Notes: generated by a model not told the origin, from the sequence alone. 64,000 bases of DNA from Haloferula rosea (GCF_016595525.1 NZ_JAENII010000016.1:1-64000); one strand, 5' to 3'. Shown: positions 18,716-28,153, counted from the stretch's first letter. Program-made: numbers and translations.

Positions 18716-18961
18716 ATGTTTCGGCGCATTCAGCACTCACGTCGCGCCACGACTGACGAACTGGTTCTCGCGGCCAAGGCCGCGGTGCGGAGCGGGCGCA
18801 TGCGTCCCGGCGATCCATTTCCGACACCGGAAGAAATTTCGGATCTCTCGGGCGCCACACTCGCTGACAGCCTGAACGTCGTGATCGCGCTGATGAAGGA
18901 CGGCGCCATCCGGCAGGATCGATCCGGCTATCTCACCGTAGCTCCTCCGGAGCCGGTCTGA
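18716..18961 (+). CDS. Small GntR-like winged-helix protein
   Basis: The preferred start at 18716 has CGGAG five bases upstream and gives 81 residues; in-frame ATGs further upstream add unconvincing sequence. Residues 14-75 look like a GntR-type winged helix: LVLAAKAAVRSGRMRPGDPF is followed by PTPEEISDLSGATLADSLN as the recognition region and GAIRQDRSGYLTV as the wing. No effector domain follows, so it resembles YtrA-like or stand-alone GntR proteins. Possible targets are the adjacent genes. Function is inferred only from the fold. Confidence 0.6.
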   Translation: MFRRIQHSRRATTDELVLAAKAAVRSGRMRPGDPFPTPEEISDLSGATLADSLNVVIALMKDGAIRQDRSGYLTVAPPEPV

Positions 18962-19054
18962 GGACACGCTGTCGCCAGAAGTCGATCGGACCGGGGGTCG
19001 TAGTCGCGCTAAGGCATTGACCCATCCCGTTCGTTCCTTCTCATTCTCTGGGGT

Positions 19055-19861
19055 ATGCGGTGTGCAATATTCCTCCTCCTGCTAGGCAACGCGTCGCTCC
19101 ATGGCGGCACCGTAGCCCACTATCGCTTCGAAAACGACTACACGGACTCCAGTGGCAATGGCCTCGACGGCGCGGGCAACGGTGCGCTCGCCTTCGACTC
19201 CAACGTCGCGGCGAGCGATGACGCGGGATCCAGCGCCCTGAATGCGACGGCGGATTTTGATTACGTCTCCGTTTCCCACAACGCGGCATTCGAACTGCAG
19301 ACCTTCACGCTTGAAGCCTTCGTGAGGGTCCCCACCCAGTATACCAACACCGTCGGCACGGTCGGGCCCAACAGCCAGTACATCGCCCACAAGCTTCGAT
19401 CCACGAGCAGTGGTTCGTTCCTCTCCTCCTACGGGATCAGTGTCGACCAGTCCTCCTCTGCGGGATCGAACCTGCAGCCCGGTGCGGTCCGTGCCACCAT
19501 CGCCCTGAGCACCGGGGGCATCTCCCTGACCAGCAATGCTGCAATCAATGACAATGCCTGGCACCATGTCGCACTCACCTTCAGCGGGACCGTCGCCACC
19601 CTGTACGTGGATGGACGGGTCGAGGATGTGATCGGCGGCCTCGGCGGCAGCGTCCTTCATGGCGACGCACCCTTTCTCGTCGGTTCCGGGAACTTCGCCG
19701 GATCCACCAGCGTCTTTCGGCGGAACCTCGACGGCTGGGTCGATGAAGTTCGCCTCACCAATACGACCCTCAGCCCCTCAGAGTTTCTGGTCGTGCCAGA
19801 GCCGTCAACCGCACTGCTCGGATGTCTCGGATTGGCGGGATTGCTGCTTCGCCGGCGGTGA
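19055..19861 (+). CDS. LamG-domain PEP-CTERM sorting protein
   Basis: 268 residues. A signal peptide (ending LHGG) is followed by one concanavalin A-like LamG domain (about 20-245): HYRFENDYTDSSGNG at its start, then FTLEAFVR, NDNAWHHVALTFSG, YVDG and GWVDEVRL, the usual LamG strand signature. The C terminus is a PEP-CTERM signal: VPEPS, a hydrophobic segment of about 14 residues, and RRR. Such proteins are exported, processed at the PEP motif by an exosortase and placed on the cell surface or in exopolysaccharide. The exosortase gene itself is not in this window. Confidence 0.88.
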   Translation: MRCAIFLLLLGNASLHGGTVAHYRFENDYTDSSGNGLDGAGNGALAFDSNVAASDDAGSSALNATADFDYVSVSHNAAFELQTFTLEAFVRVPTQYTNTVGTVGPNSQYIAHKLRSTSSGSFLSSYGISVDQSSSAGSNLQPGAVRATIALSTGGISLTSNAAINDNAWHHVALTFSGTVATLYVDGRVEDVIGGLGGSVLHGDAPFLVGSGNFAGSTSVFRRNLDGWVDEVRLTNTTLSPSEFLVVPEPSTALLGCLGLAGLLLRRR

Positions 19862-20038
19862 CTGGGATCCTGCGGCAGATGATGCGTTCACGGGCGCCAC
19901 TCTCCCGTCCTTGATCGTCCGCCACTTGGCAAACTGGGTTCCAGATCAGTCCCGAAAGACACGTCCGTGGAGGAGCCCGGAAGGAGCAGCCCATTTTCAA
20001 GCACGGGGCTACAGCTGGCGGCCGCACCGCTCCGAGCC

Positions 20039-22336
20039 TCAGGGCTTCCGATAAAGCACCACTGTTTGCCACGGCCGGATCGCGATCGACGAAGACTGTG
20101 AGGTTTTCCCGGAAACAAGATCCCTCACTCCGCGGAACTCCTCCGGCACGGAGAACTGAAAAACCTCATCCCTGGTGCAGTTCATGGCGATCACATAGGG
20201 GCCATAGTGCATGAGGTAGAAATCGCCCTTTCCGGCATACGGGTTCTCCTTTCCCGGTGAGTAGTCGAGCTGATCGGCCGGCACCTTCGCGATCGGTTGT
20301 TTCTCTCCCGCCACCGCAAGCGTCATGCCCTGCGATTGATAGAAGCCTTCGTGCCTACGGCTGAAGGGTTCATTCGTCTGGTCCGGGAGGGTGAAAAACA
20401 ACCCGCTGTCCTTGAAACGGGTTTCGATCTTCACCGTGGCATCGCGTTCGGTGCTCGGGGTCAGGTAATGCACACGTGCGAGATTGTTGATGGCATAACG
20501 GGCGCGCCAATAGAGGGAGACGTAAAGAATCTCCCGTCCGTTTTTCAGTGCCACCACGCCAATTTCGGGATCCGCGAACACGAAGTCGGGTTGGTCCCAC
20601 GCCATCGGCAGCCGGTTCTTCTGAGGCGGTTGGGCCTTGATCTTCTCATAGCTCCTTTGTGCTCCAAGCAGGCGGGTCATCGGCGACCATCCGCGCAACT
20701 TCACCCGCTTCCCAATCGATGCGAAGAACTGGTTCTCCTCGATCATCTGCTGGCTGTAGCCGACCAGCACCGGATCGAGCGTGGCAGCCGCGACATCCAT
20801 CGGTGCCTCAGTGGCCATTTGCTCGTAGGTGGTCCCCCCGGGATAGTACCAATCCCGCCAGCCGATGACAGTCTCGATATGCATGCTTCGGTAGCCGTCG
20901 GCATCCGGGAGCGGATAGCGGAACACTCCCCTCGCCCGAGCCATCTTGATCAACTGGGCCTTGAGTCGCGGATCGCCGGGCCTGTCCGGACTCGGGCGGG
21001 TTGAGTCGTAGGCCTCGAGCATCATCCCGATCACGATCTCACCGTAGTGGCCGACGTAGCCGAGCTCCTTGGTGAGTCCCTGGGCGGTGAAAAGCATGTG
21101 CTCCTTCCCCAGCTTCCAGGAGGGAGTGAGGTCGGCGTCCCAGCTTCCGCTCCACGGTTCGACACCAGCGGACTCATGCAGCAGGCGCAACGCCTTGTCC
21201 TCCGGCCACGCTGCCATCGGGCTCAGCGCCTTCACCGCCCGGTTGCAGCGGTAGATGTTCATGTCGACGATCATCGACTGGTTCGTATACGCCCGTCTCT
21301 GGGTCACCTTGCGATCGCGCGAAGCCATGAACATCTCCGCCCACCCTTCCCGCCGGGTCACCTCAGTGCCTTCGATCTCCTCATTGAGGAAGCCCCTCAG
21401 CGGCCCTTCAAGGACCCGCACACCATCGGCGAGCGGCCCATATCCGTGCCACTCCTTCTCCACGGACTGTGGGTCCGCCTCGAAGATCCGGTAGTGTTCA
21501 TCGATTGCCTCGACGATGCGTTCGAGGACCGGCTTCGAGTGATAAGCGTCGCACCACGGCTCCAGACAGGCCCGGGCGAAGAAACGAATGGCATCATGGC
21601 TCATCGTTCCCTTCGAGCGCAGCAACTTGTCGACCTCACCGTTCAGCCGCTCCCTGACCTTGTCGAAGGCCTCCGGTCCCGGTGTCGGGCGTACGGGAAA
21701 GGTCTCCTCCACGTGTCCCGTGGCGTCGCCAGCGGGAATCTCGAAGCACGGGTGGTCATGCACGAATCCGCCGTAGATCCCCCGGGAGGGCTTCGTCATG
21801 TTTCGTTGGAAGCGTTCGGCGGTGTCACCATAACCCCAGATCGGACCCTGCGCTTCGATCGCCAATTCGACCCGACCCTTCCCCCTCGTCATGTTCATCG
21901 GCAGCGGTAGGGTCTTATAGAGGAAGCCCCCCGGGTAGCGGGGATACTCGTACATCGTGTCCAGCTGATCGACTTCCCCGAGGTGCCGCTGGCCGACCTG
22001 TTTGCCGTCGATGAAGAGCATAAGACGACTGTGCTCACCGGTATGGTCACCCCCCCAGAAGATGGCGGTGAAGTAGTTCTGCCCTTCCGGATTCACCGCC
22101 ATGCGGAAGCTCAGCCTTCCTCCCCTCCATCCTGCGGTCGAAGGCGGAAGCAACTGCTGCGCCGGAAGCCCTTGCCGACCACTGATCACTTGGCTGTTGG
22201 TCGCCTCAAGACCATGCGCCACCCCACTCTGTTCGTCTCCGAACTCAATGGCATCCAGCACTTTTGCCATGCAAAAGCTGGAGACGAACGGCAGCAGCGC
22301 CACACCAAGGACCGAGAGCTTACTGAGAGCATTCAT
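20039..22336 (-). CDS. Large secreted protein of unknown function
   Basis: With the start at 22336 the protein is 765 residues and begins MNALSKLSVLGVALLPFVSS, a good signal peptide; a start 61 codons upstream (22519) would bury it. The N-terminal third is beta-rich (a jelly-roll look: LSFRMAVNPEGQNYFTAIFWGGD). The middle is helical and rich in aromatic residues, and the end is beta-rich again (FYLMHYGPYVIAMN, RPWQTVVLYRKP). This order recalls lyase or glycosidase folds with an alpha/alpha-toroid followed by a sandwich, but no family motif is recognisable, so no activity is assigned. The gene stands alone on this strand. Confidence 0.6.
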   Translation of the reverse strand: MNALSKLSVLGVALLPFVSSFCMAKVLDAIEFGDEQSGVAHGLEATNSQVISGRQGLPAQQLLPPSTAGWRGGRLSFRMAVNPEGQNYFTAIFWGGDHTGEHSRLMLFIDGKQVGQRHLGEVDQLDTMYEYPRYPGGFLYKTLPLPMNMTRGKGRVELAIEAQGPIWGYGDTAERFQRNMTKPSRGIYGGFVHDHPCFEIPAGDATGHVEETFPVRPTPGPEAFDKVRERLNGEVDKLLRSKGTMSHDAIRFFARACLEPWCDAYHSKPVLERIVEAIDEHYRIFEADPQSVEKEWHGYGPLADGVRVLEGPLRGFLNEEIEGTEVTRREGWAEMFMASRDRKVTQRRAYTNQSMIVDMNIYRCNRAVKALSPMAAWPEDKALRLLHESAGVEPWSGSWDADLTPSWKLGKEHMLFTAQGLTKELGYVGHYGEIVIGMMLEAYDSTRPSPDRPGDPRLKAQLIKMARARGVFRYPLPDADGYRSMHIETVIGWRDWYYPGGTTYEQMATEAPMDVAAATLDPVLVGYSQQMIEENQFFASIGKRVKLRGWSPMTRLLGAQRSYEKIKAQPPQKNRLPMAWDQPDFVFADPEIGVVALKNGREILYVSLYWRARYAINNLARVHYLTPSTERDATVKIETRFKDSGLFFTLPDQTNEPFSRRHEGFYQSQGMTLAVAGEKQPIAKVPADQLDYSPGKENPYAGKGDFYLMHYGPYVIAMNCTRDEVFQFSVPEEFRGVRDLVSGKTSQSSSIAIRPWQTVVLYRKP

Positions 22337-22700
22337 CAAGCGAAAGAAGTCATATCCACTCCAACATCGAATGCACGGAGTGACAGATGGGAGTATGACC
22401 AAGGACCGTCCCACGGAGCAAGGGCGGCGACGATCTGAGCCGTTCCTCGCTTTTCTGATGGCAAGCAAAGAGGTCAATGCCGGATGAGAGAAATCCAGAC
22501 TGATTTCAAGAGCTTTCAAGAGTGAAAGCCGGACGCGGCACGGTGGTCATCATGTGAAGAAAACATTCTGCCTTACCCCGGCTCTCCGGCTGCCTGCCGG
22601 TCATCTTGGCTTGGTTTTTCCCAGATCGTAGAAGGCAATGCACCCTGCTCACAAGCAGTCGCACCCATGCAGGGCCGGGACCATTCCGAAATATCACCCC
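22337..22700. other. Intergenic region upstream of the large secreted protein
   Basis: This region would contain the promoter of the minus-strand secreted protein gene. It shows a short direct duplication, TTTCAAGAG-C-TTTCAAGAG (near 22502-22520), and otherwise nothing that I can assign. Open frames in it are short, without signals or domains. Confidence 0.35.
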
Positions 22701-23081
22701 TCAGCGAAGCTGCTTCAGATAGGCCACCAGATCCTCCAGTTCCTGCGCGGGAATCACTCCTGCGAACGACGGCATTGCCGCCTCGAATCCCTGCGTCACC
22801 ACCTTGCCTGGTTCGAGAATCGATTCCCGGAGGTAGCCGTCCGGATCATCCGCATGCCGGGTCGCAAGACCGTTCAACGATAGCCCGGAACCGTTGATGT
22901 TCTCGGAAAACAGGCTGCCGCTGACATTGGCTCGCATCCGGTTGGCAAAGCCGACCTCACCGTTGGTCCCTTGGTTCAGAGCGAAGGTGCAGTGGTCCAG
23001 ATCCAGCGAGAGTGCCGCACTGATACGATCGAGCCTTTCAACTGAGACCCCGGATCCGAAAGGATCCCAGGGATGATTCAA
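22701..23081 (-). CDS. Cytochrome c-like C-terminal domain without heme motif
   Basis: 126 residues. The last about 45 residues (YLRESILEPGKVVTQGFEAAMPSF ... LEDLVAYLKQL, given here in parts) match the end of the small cytochrome c domain found in cytochrome oxidase subunit II and nitric-oxide-reductase-type proteins, including the Met that is the sixth heme ligand. The part before it has no CxxCH anywhere and there is no signal peptide. Twenty-six bases separate it from the upstream autotransporter-like gene on the same strand. It is either the remnant of a larger cytochrome or a domain that has lost heme; I did not find a CxxCH in another frame nearby. Confidence 0.5.
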   Translation of the reverse strand: MNHPWDPFGSGVSVERLDRISAALSLDLDHCTFALNQGTNGEVGFANRMRANVSGSLFSENINGSGLSLNGLATRHADDPDGYLRESILEPGKVVTQGFEAAMPSFAGVIPAQELEDLVAYLKQLR

Positions 23082-23107
23082 CTAGCCGTGTTTCGGAGCG
23101 ACCATTG

Positions 23108-24988
23108 TTACTCCGCAACCTCGTCAATCCTGAGCCGAAGGAAAGCTCGCGGGTTTCCGCCCGGCAAGGTGACCGAGCGAATGTTCTTTGAGGCGGTGGT
23201 GCCGGATAGGTTGAAGTTCTCGACGACTGTCCATGATGATGGGGAGAGATCCGTCGATTGCTCGAGCGTCACCGCAAATTCGTTGTCAGCAAACTTGGCG
23301 AAACCCGCTGAAGCGGAAATCGATCCGTCGGTCGGGCTCACATCGAGCTTCAAGGATACCCCTCTGGCTGAGCCCCCGAGATATTCGAAGACATTGGCGA
23401 TTCCGTTGCCGTTGGCATCGTCAAAGGGGCCATCGTTCCCGGTAGGGAGTGACTCTGCCAGAGCCCAGTCCGTGAACGAAATTTGCGCGACTGGGTTCGC
23501 CACGAAATCCGAGAGGGTGACCGTATTCGGAGATGACGAGCCCGGGCCATAGCTCACAAGAAAGCTGCCCAGACCATCGGTGGTGGCGAGACGTGCTCCA
23601 CTCACCACGTTCGAAAAACTGCCTTGGATCGGCAGGTCACTGGTGACGACCTCAAAGGTGTCCGAGTTGGTGAGCTCGCAATCGAAGTCATCGATGATCG
23701 TGAGTTCCAGAGAGCCTCCGAGGGTGATTCCTGTATCTCCCGTGGATTGAGCGAGCACATCGTATTCCGTGCCGGGATTCCTTCCTCCGATCTCGATTCC
23801 GAGGATCGAAGGAGCGAGGAAGTTGAAGTTTCCGGTCATGGTGAGCCGACCAGGAGAGAGTCCCGGGAAGATTCGACCATTGGCTGCCGTGATGCCCCCG
23901 GTGGTTTCAAGTCGCCCGTTTCCGGTGACACTCGCGCCACCATCGTAAAATTGAGTCATGGCACGAAGGACGAAGGTGTCGGTTTCCGAGATGCCGGTAT
24001 TCAGATTTCCACCCGTCTGGGTAAAGCTCCCCGAGATATCATAGAGGCCACCATTTCCTTGGGCATTGAGATCGCCGGTATTGGTGACATCGGACTGGAA
24101 AGTCACCGTTTCTTCGGGAGATATCTCTCGGGTCACGGAACCCAAGGCGAGGGCACCAGCGCAGGAAATCTGGTTGTTGGAACCGGAAAGTTCGATGGTT
24201 CCCGTCCCACTGTAGCCGCCGCTGACATTCAGGACGGTGTTGCCATTCATTTGGATGACCCCGTCATTGATGAGGTTCCCGGCAACATTCAAGACAGGCG
24301 CAATCGGTGAGGGGTTCGCCGCAAGGAAGATACTGGCACCGTTCGCATTGGTGAAATTGCCAGGAACCGAAAGGGTGTAACCGGCATCGAGGACAAAGAA
24401 ACTCTCATTCCGTTCCAGATTCCGGAAAGCATTGAGGCCGGTGTTCTGATCACGAACGATGGAATTGGGTCCGAAGAGATTGAACCCAGCTCCGTTGATC
24501 CGGATATCAGCATTCCGGAACTCAAGGATGGCGGTGCCCGGAGTGAATGCACTGTCGACCAGGTAGGCGGGAGACTGCGCTGTGAGATTTCCGGTGGCGG
24601 AATCAAAGCCATCGAGAGTGCCAAGCGTTGCTTTGCCGTTGCCGTTGACACTGATGAAGCCAAACCCTGTGGTGCTTCCAGTGACCGTGAAAGTATTGTT
24701 GGAAGTGGTCAGATCGACCCCAAAATCCATCTCGAAATTGGCGATGGTCACGGAGCTCTGAAGCTCGACGTATAACTCGAACTCCTGGCCGAACTCATCC
24801 GAGACCGGGGCGAGAAACACATCGCTGGCTGGACCAGGAAGGCCGGGCTCCCAATTGGCATCATCCCAACCCGTGTAATACGGGTCACCAGGAGCAATGA
24901 ACTCAAAATCCTCCTCGAACGGAACGATGGTTTCGGCGTTCAAGTGGTGCGATAGCGTCAGCAGGGGGAGTAAAACAAACAACTTCAC
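23108..24988 (-). CDS. Secreted autotransporter-like beta-helix protein with shared C-terminal domain
   Basis: 626 residues, signal peptide ending HLNAE. The middle (about 70-480) is a Gly/Asn/Thr-rich beta-helix with autotransporter-type repeats such as LNVAGNLINDGVIQMNG, LNVSGGYSGTGTIELSG and FPGLSPGRLTMTGNF. A DANGNGIANVFEYLGG calcium-loop segment (about 520) leads into a final domain of about 90 residues (TLEQSTDLSPSSWTVV ... RAFLRLR). There is no outer-membrane beta-barrel, so export must use another route than type V. Role probably surface structure or adhesion; no enzyme motif. Confidence 0.7.
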   Translation of the reverse strand: MKLFVLLPLLTLSHHLNAETIVPFEEDFEFIAPGDPYYTGWDDANWEPGLPGPASDVFLAPVSDEFGQEFELYVELQSSVTIANFEMDFGVDLTTSNNTFTVTGSTTGFGFISVNGNGKATLGTLDGFDSATGNLTAQSPAYLVDSAFTPGTAILEFRNADIRINGAGFNLFGPNSIVRDQNTGLNAFRNLERNESFFVLDAGYTLSVPGNFTNANGASIFLAANPSPIAPVLNVAGNLINDGVIQMNGNTVLNVSGGYSGTGTIELSGSNNQISCAGALALGSVTREISPEETVTFQSDVTNTGDLNAQGNGGLYDISGSFTQTGGNLNTGISETDTFVLRAMTQFYDGGASVTGNGRLETTGGITAANGRIFPGLSPGRLTMTGNFNFLAPSILGIEIGGRNPGTEYDVLAQSTGDTGITLGGSLELTIIDDFDCELTNSDTFEVVTSDLPIQGSFSNVVSGARLATTDGLGSFLVSYGPGSSSPNTVTLSDFVANPVAQISFTDWALAESLPTGNDGPFDDANGNGIANVFEYLGGSARGVSLKLDVSPTDGSISASAGFAKFADNEFAVTLEQSTDLSPSSWTVVENFNLSGTTASKNIRSVTLPGGNPRAFLRLRIDEVAE

Positions 24989-25259
24989 AATACCCTAAAT
25001 AGGCAATGTTCTCCAGATGGCAATCGTGAAGCAGTCGAAATGACAGCATCAAGGGTGCAGTCGGAGTGAAACCATCCTCTAGGGAACCGATCGTCGAAGG
25101 GAACTTGCGATGGGGCCGGTGGCATTTTGCAATCATTCGAAGGAACTGCCGTTCCTGACCCAATCCGCGGCGACTTTCAGGGCATAACAGTTTGGTCGAC
25201 ACAGACCTCACCCTCTGCACTCTGAATCGAACGAGTTGGCCACGGGCCCACGCTCCGCC

Positions 25260-26417
25260 CTACTCTTTGAATGCCGCCCACAAGAACCCGCCCGCGGGCA
25301 CCTCTAGCTTCAACCGCCCCCGCTTCATCCCATCGAGCTGAATCTCGATCGACTCTCCGCCATTCACCGAAACCTCCGCTTTCCCTTCCAACCCGGAGTA
25401 GTGCAGCGGGATCACCCACTCCTCTTCCAGATCCTTTTCTGTTGGATTGAAAACCACCAGCATCGCCTTCTCCTTCAAACCCGGGTTCACATGGAGCATC
25501 CCATCGAGCCCACGACCGTCGGCACGCCGCAGGTGGATCATGTCACTTTCCAGAATGTCGCGGTGCGCTTTGAACCATGCGACATGTTTCTTCATCATGT
25601 CCCGCACCCGTGGCGTATCAAAGAGCCGCGGCCCGCGATAGCATGCTTGCACTCCCATCGCGAGGTTGCTCAGGATCATCCGCTCGTAGTGATCGATGTG
25701 CTGGTCGAGTGGCTCGATCGTCGCCGCAGCACCTCCCCCATGGTAATGGCTGAGCGGCACGAACATCCATCCCATCGACGGTGTTTTCATCCAGCTGCCG
25801 TCATGGATGTTCTGTCGGGTGTGGATCAACTGCTGCGCACGGGGCAACGACCAGTTGGTTTCCCGATAACCCATCCCACACTTGTTGCTACCAGACAAGT
25901 AGTAGTAGTCCGGGGCGTTCAGATACACCCCGCGACCGCGCAGCCACTTGTAGAAATCGGACCATATCTTCCAGTGCACCCAGCGTGAATCGTCCACGCC
26001 CTTTTGCAGCGGCGGCCGGGCGGTGACATCCACATCTCCCGGATACGGTCCGTCGTGTTCGAAGATCGTGAAGCCGGTTGTCTCGAACAAGCCATAGAGT
26101 TTCTTCAGATACTCCTGTCCCCACTCGCTGGTGATCGCCGGGCAGTTGCCGTGGGCCGGCCGTTCACCTTCCGGAGAGACGATCGAATTCCCGCCGCCGA
26201 TGCTCCGCGACGAGTAGAGCGAATAGCAGCCGAGCTCGATCCCCTTCGACCGGGCATGATCGTTGATCTCCTTCCACTGCGCGAGGTAAGCGGGATCATT
26301 GTTTTCCGCGTTGAAGCCGGAACCAAAAGACAGGATCACCATTTCGAACCCGACCTCCGCCGCCTGGTCAATCGCGCTACGCACCAACTCGGGCTCCGCG
26401 GTGCGCATGTGGTGCAT
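25260..26417 (-). CDS. C-terminal half (TIM barrel) of split GH36-like glycosidase
   Basis: 385 residues if translation could restart at the ATG at 26417, which has no ribosome binding site. It contains the barrel: AEVGFEMVILSFGSGF, IELGCYSLYSS, TGFTIFEHDGPYPGD (Asp is the likely nucleophile, as in GH-D enzymes), a helix-rich stretch, and a closing beta domain (AMLVVFNPT, VPAGGFLWAAF). Substrate is probably an alpha-linked galactoside or related sugar, by family only. No signal peptide, so as a free-standing product it would stay in the cytoplasm. Confidence 0.6.
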   Translation of the reverse strand: MHHMRTAEPELVRSAIDQAAEVGFEMVILSFGSGFNAENNDPAYLAQWKEINDHARSKGIELGCYSLYSSRSIGGGNSIVSPEGERPAHGNCPAITSEWGQEYLKKLYGLFETTGFTIFEHDGPYPGDVDVTARPPLQKGVDDSRWVHWKIWSDFYKWLRGRGVYLNAPDYYYLSGSNKCGMGYRETNWSLPRAQQLIHTRQNIHDGSWMKTPSMGWMFVPLSHYHGGGAAATIEPLDQHIDHYERMILSNLAMGVQACYRGPRLFDTPRVRDMMKKHVAWFKAHRDILESDMIHLRRADGRGLDGMLHVNPGLKEKAMLVVFNPTEKDLEEEWVIPLHYSGLEGKAEVSVNGGESIEIQLDGMKRGRLKLEVPAGGFLWAAFKE

Positions 26418-26426
26418 CAGCGGATT

Positions 26427-28100
26427 CTAGGTCACCCATGGAGCGACCGTGCGATACATCTTTCGCACGGCCAGCGCGCGCCGCTCGCGCTGGGTGCTGT
26501 CCATGGCCAGCTCGAACACCCGGAACGACTCGAACGAAGCTCCCGGCTCCACCGCTTGCGCCGGGCCACGGGTCGGCTCGACGACCAGCAGGCACGGTTG
26601 CTTGAGTGCGTAGTTCACCTGCGTCTTGAACTCGGGGTCCGGGCGATAGTGCACGGCATGTCGGTTCGCCTGCTCATGGTTGAAACCGCCGAATGCCATA
26701 TCAGTCTCCACGTGCAGCCCACGAGGCTGGGGCAGCGGCACTCCCTCGCGTGTCTCGACGTGGTTGCTGTGCTCAACCAAGGCCAGCGTTTCCGCGGTGA
26801 AGCGCTCTATTTCGATCTCGCGGTCACCTCGGTTCTCCACCGTCAGCCATTTCACCAGCAGCGGAATGCCGTCGTAGAGTTCGTAGTGAAGCGAAACCCG
26901 CAGCGGTGAGTCAGCCTGCTCCGGCAACTTCAACGGATCGACCGGGCCGAAGACGCTCACCTGCTCCACGCGGCAGCGTCCCCACTCCCCCCCCAGGTCG
27001 GTCTGGTCGCCCGCCCCGCCGGAGCGGTCGGTCTTGCCGACCCGCATCGCGACGACTTCACCCCAGTTCCCCCGCGCCACCTCGAACAACGAATGCCAAC
27101 GCGCCCCTTCCCGATCGACGGCCACCTCCCAATGCAGCTTCTCCACGCCGATCCTCACCCGCAGTCGATAAGCCTGCTCGACCGACAGGCCGCCATCCTC
27201 CGCGGCGAGCTCCTCCACACTCGCCAACCGTTCACGACCGCCCACCCGCAGCTCGAACGGTCCGTGCTCGCCACGATCGCCGGGCCGCAGGTTCACATCC
27301 ACGACCTGCTTCCCGAATACCAGCGCCATGCCCGGGCCCCAGCTCGTCCCATCGTCGGTTCCAGGATGGATCCGCACCTCGATCAGGCCGGCATCCTTCG
27401 ACACGGCCCGCTCCGCGAAACAATGCACGTTGCTTGGAGCAAAAATCTCTCCCGCCTTCCCCTCATTCTCAAAACCCACCCGCTCCCCGACCGACGATCG
27501 AAGGATCTTCCATGCCGGATCCAGCTTCTCAAACCGATCCTCCCACAGCAGTTCCCTCCCAGCGCTCGCATCGCCGCCACCGGCCGCTACCGCCGAGGGC
27601 TCGAAGTCGAAGCGCAGACTCACACCCGGCGTCGGCCATTCGGCATCCGGTGCATGGTGCCGCACCTTCTTCCACGCAAAGCGCGCCACCGGCTTGCCTT
27701 CCTCCATCCCCACCAGACGCATGGCCAAGGGATCAAAACTCATCGCCGCGAGGTGCTCGTCGGTGAAAAACGCATGGTTCGGCTGCCCCTTCATGCCGCC
27801 GATCACGTGTTCGCGGCCATCGATCACGACACGTGCATCCGGACGGATCGCGCGGATGATCGACTCCCCGGTCGCGAGGTTGTCGAAGCCAATCGTCGCG
27901 AAGCCCGGATCGACGCGGAACACTCGTCGCACCAACCCGTTCGTAAGCGTGACGTCCTTCGATCCGTCGCCTTGCTCGACCCGGGCCTTGAATCCCGACC
28001 CATCGACCAACCAATCGACCTCGGGTCGATAGGTCTCCGGTGGCAGGGCGAAAAGCGGGGCCGTGATGGATGTCACAGCGAGGAGGCACATGCGGATCAT
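26427..28100 (-). CDS. N-terminal half of split GH36-like glycosidase
   Basis: 557 residues as it stands. The start at 28100 gives a signal peptide; an upstream start in the frame would add a charged 19-residue leader. Residues of about 30-175 and 400-555 form the beta-supersandwich usual in front of a GH36 barrel (TNGLVRRVFRVDPGF; FGGFNHEQANRHAVHY). Between them lies an insert of about 190 residues (ELLWEDRFEKLDPAWKIL ... CRVEQVSVFG) that reads like a LamG/DUF1080-type jelly roll. Without the second half it would lack catalytic residues. Confidence 0.6.
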   Translation of the reverse strand: MIRMCLLAVTSITAPLFALPPETYRPEVDWLVDGSGFKARVEQGDGSKDVTLTNGLVRRVFRVDPGFATIGFDNLATGESIIRAIRPDARVVIDGREHVIGGMKGQPNHAFFTDEHLAAMSFDPLAMRLVGMEEGKPVARFAWKKVRHHAPDAEWPTPGVSLRFDFEPSAVAAGGGDASAGRELLWEDRFEKLDPAWKILRSSVGERVGFENEGKAGEIFAPSNVHCFAERAVSKDAGLIEVRIHPGTDDGTSWGPGMALVFGKQVVDVNLRPGDRGEHGPFELRVGGRERLASVEELAAEDGGLSVEQAYRLRVRIGVEKLHWEVAVDREGARWHSLFEVARGNWGEVVAMRVGKTDRSGGAGDQTDLGGEWGRCRVEQVSVFGPVDPLKLPEQADSPLRVSLHYELYDGIPLLVKWLTVENRGDREIEIERFTAETLALVEHSNHVETREGVPLPQPRGLHVETDMAFGGFNHEQANRHAVHYRPDPEFKTQVNYALKQPCLLVVEPTRGPAQAVEPGASFESFRVFELAMDSTQRERRALAVRKMYRTVAPWVT

Positions 28101-28153
28101 CCGCTCCCTACGCAGACCCGCCCGGGATCTTTCCGGGTCGCAGGGTTCTGGCT
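27928..28153 (-). repeat. Direct repeat A, left copy (5' end of GH36-like gene)
   Basis: The first about 58 codons of the GH36-like gene plus about 50 bases of its leader recur at 33734-33961 at an offset of 5806 bases, same orientation and roughly 90 percent identical by eye. Between the copies lies the giant seven-repeat protein gene. Protein differences include Val to Leu and Val to Ile at EVDWLV versus ELDWLI. Confidence 0.85.

Larger units (their letters stand above)
25260..28100 (-). pseudogene. GH36-like secreted glycosidase gene split by an in-frame TAG
   Basis: One continuous minus-strand frame runs from ATG 28100 to 25260, broken only by the TAG at 26427-26429. Reading through gives APWVT-stop-NPLMHHMRTAEPE with unbroken protein character on both sides, so a single G-to-T change (GAG or similar to TAG) is the simplest cause. 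The intact product would be about 946 residues: a signal peptide (MIRMCLLAVTSITAPLFA), an N-terminal beta-sandwich, an inserted jelly roll, and a TIM-barrel like alpha-galactosidases of clan GH-D (GH27/GH36). It is either a recent pseudogene, a readthrough gene or a sequence error. A 226-bp copy of its 5' end lies at 33734-33961. Confidence 0.75.
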
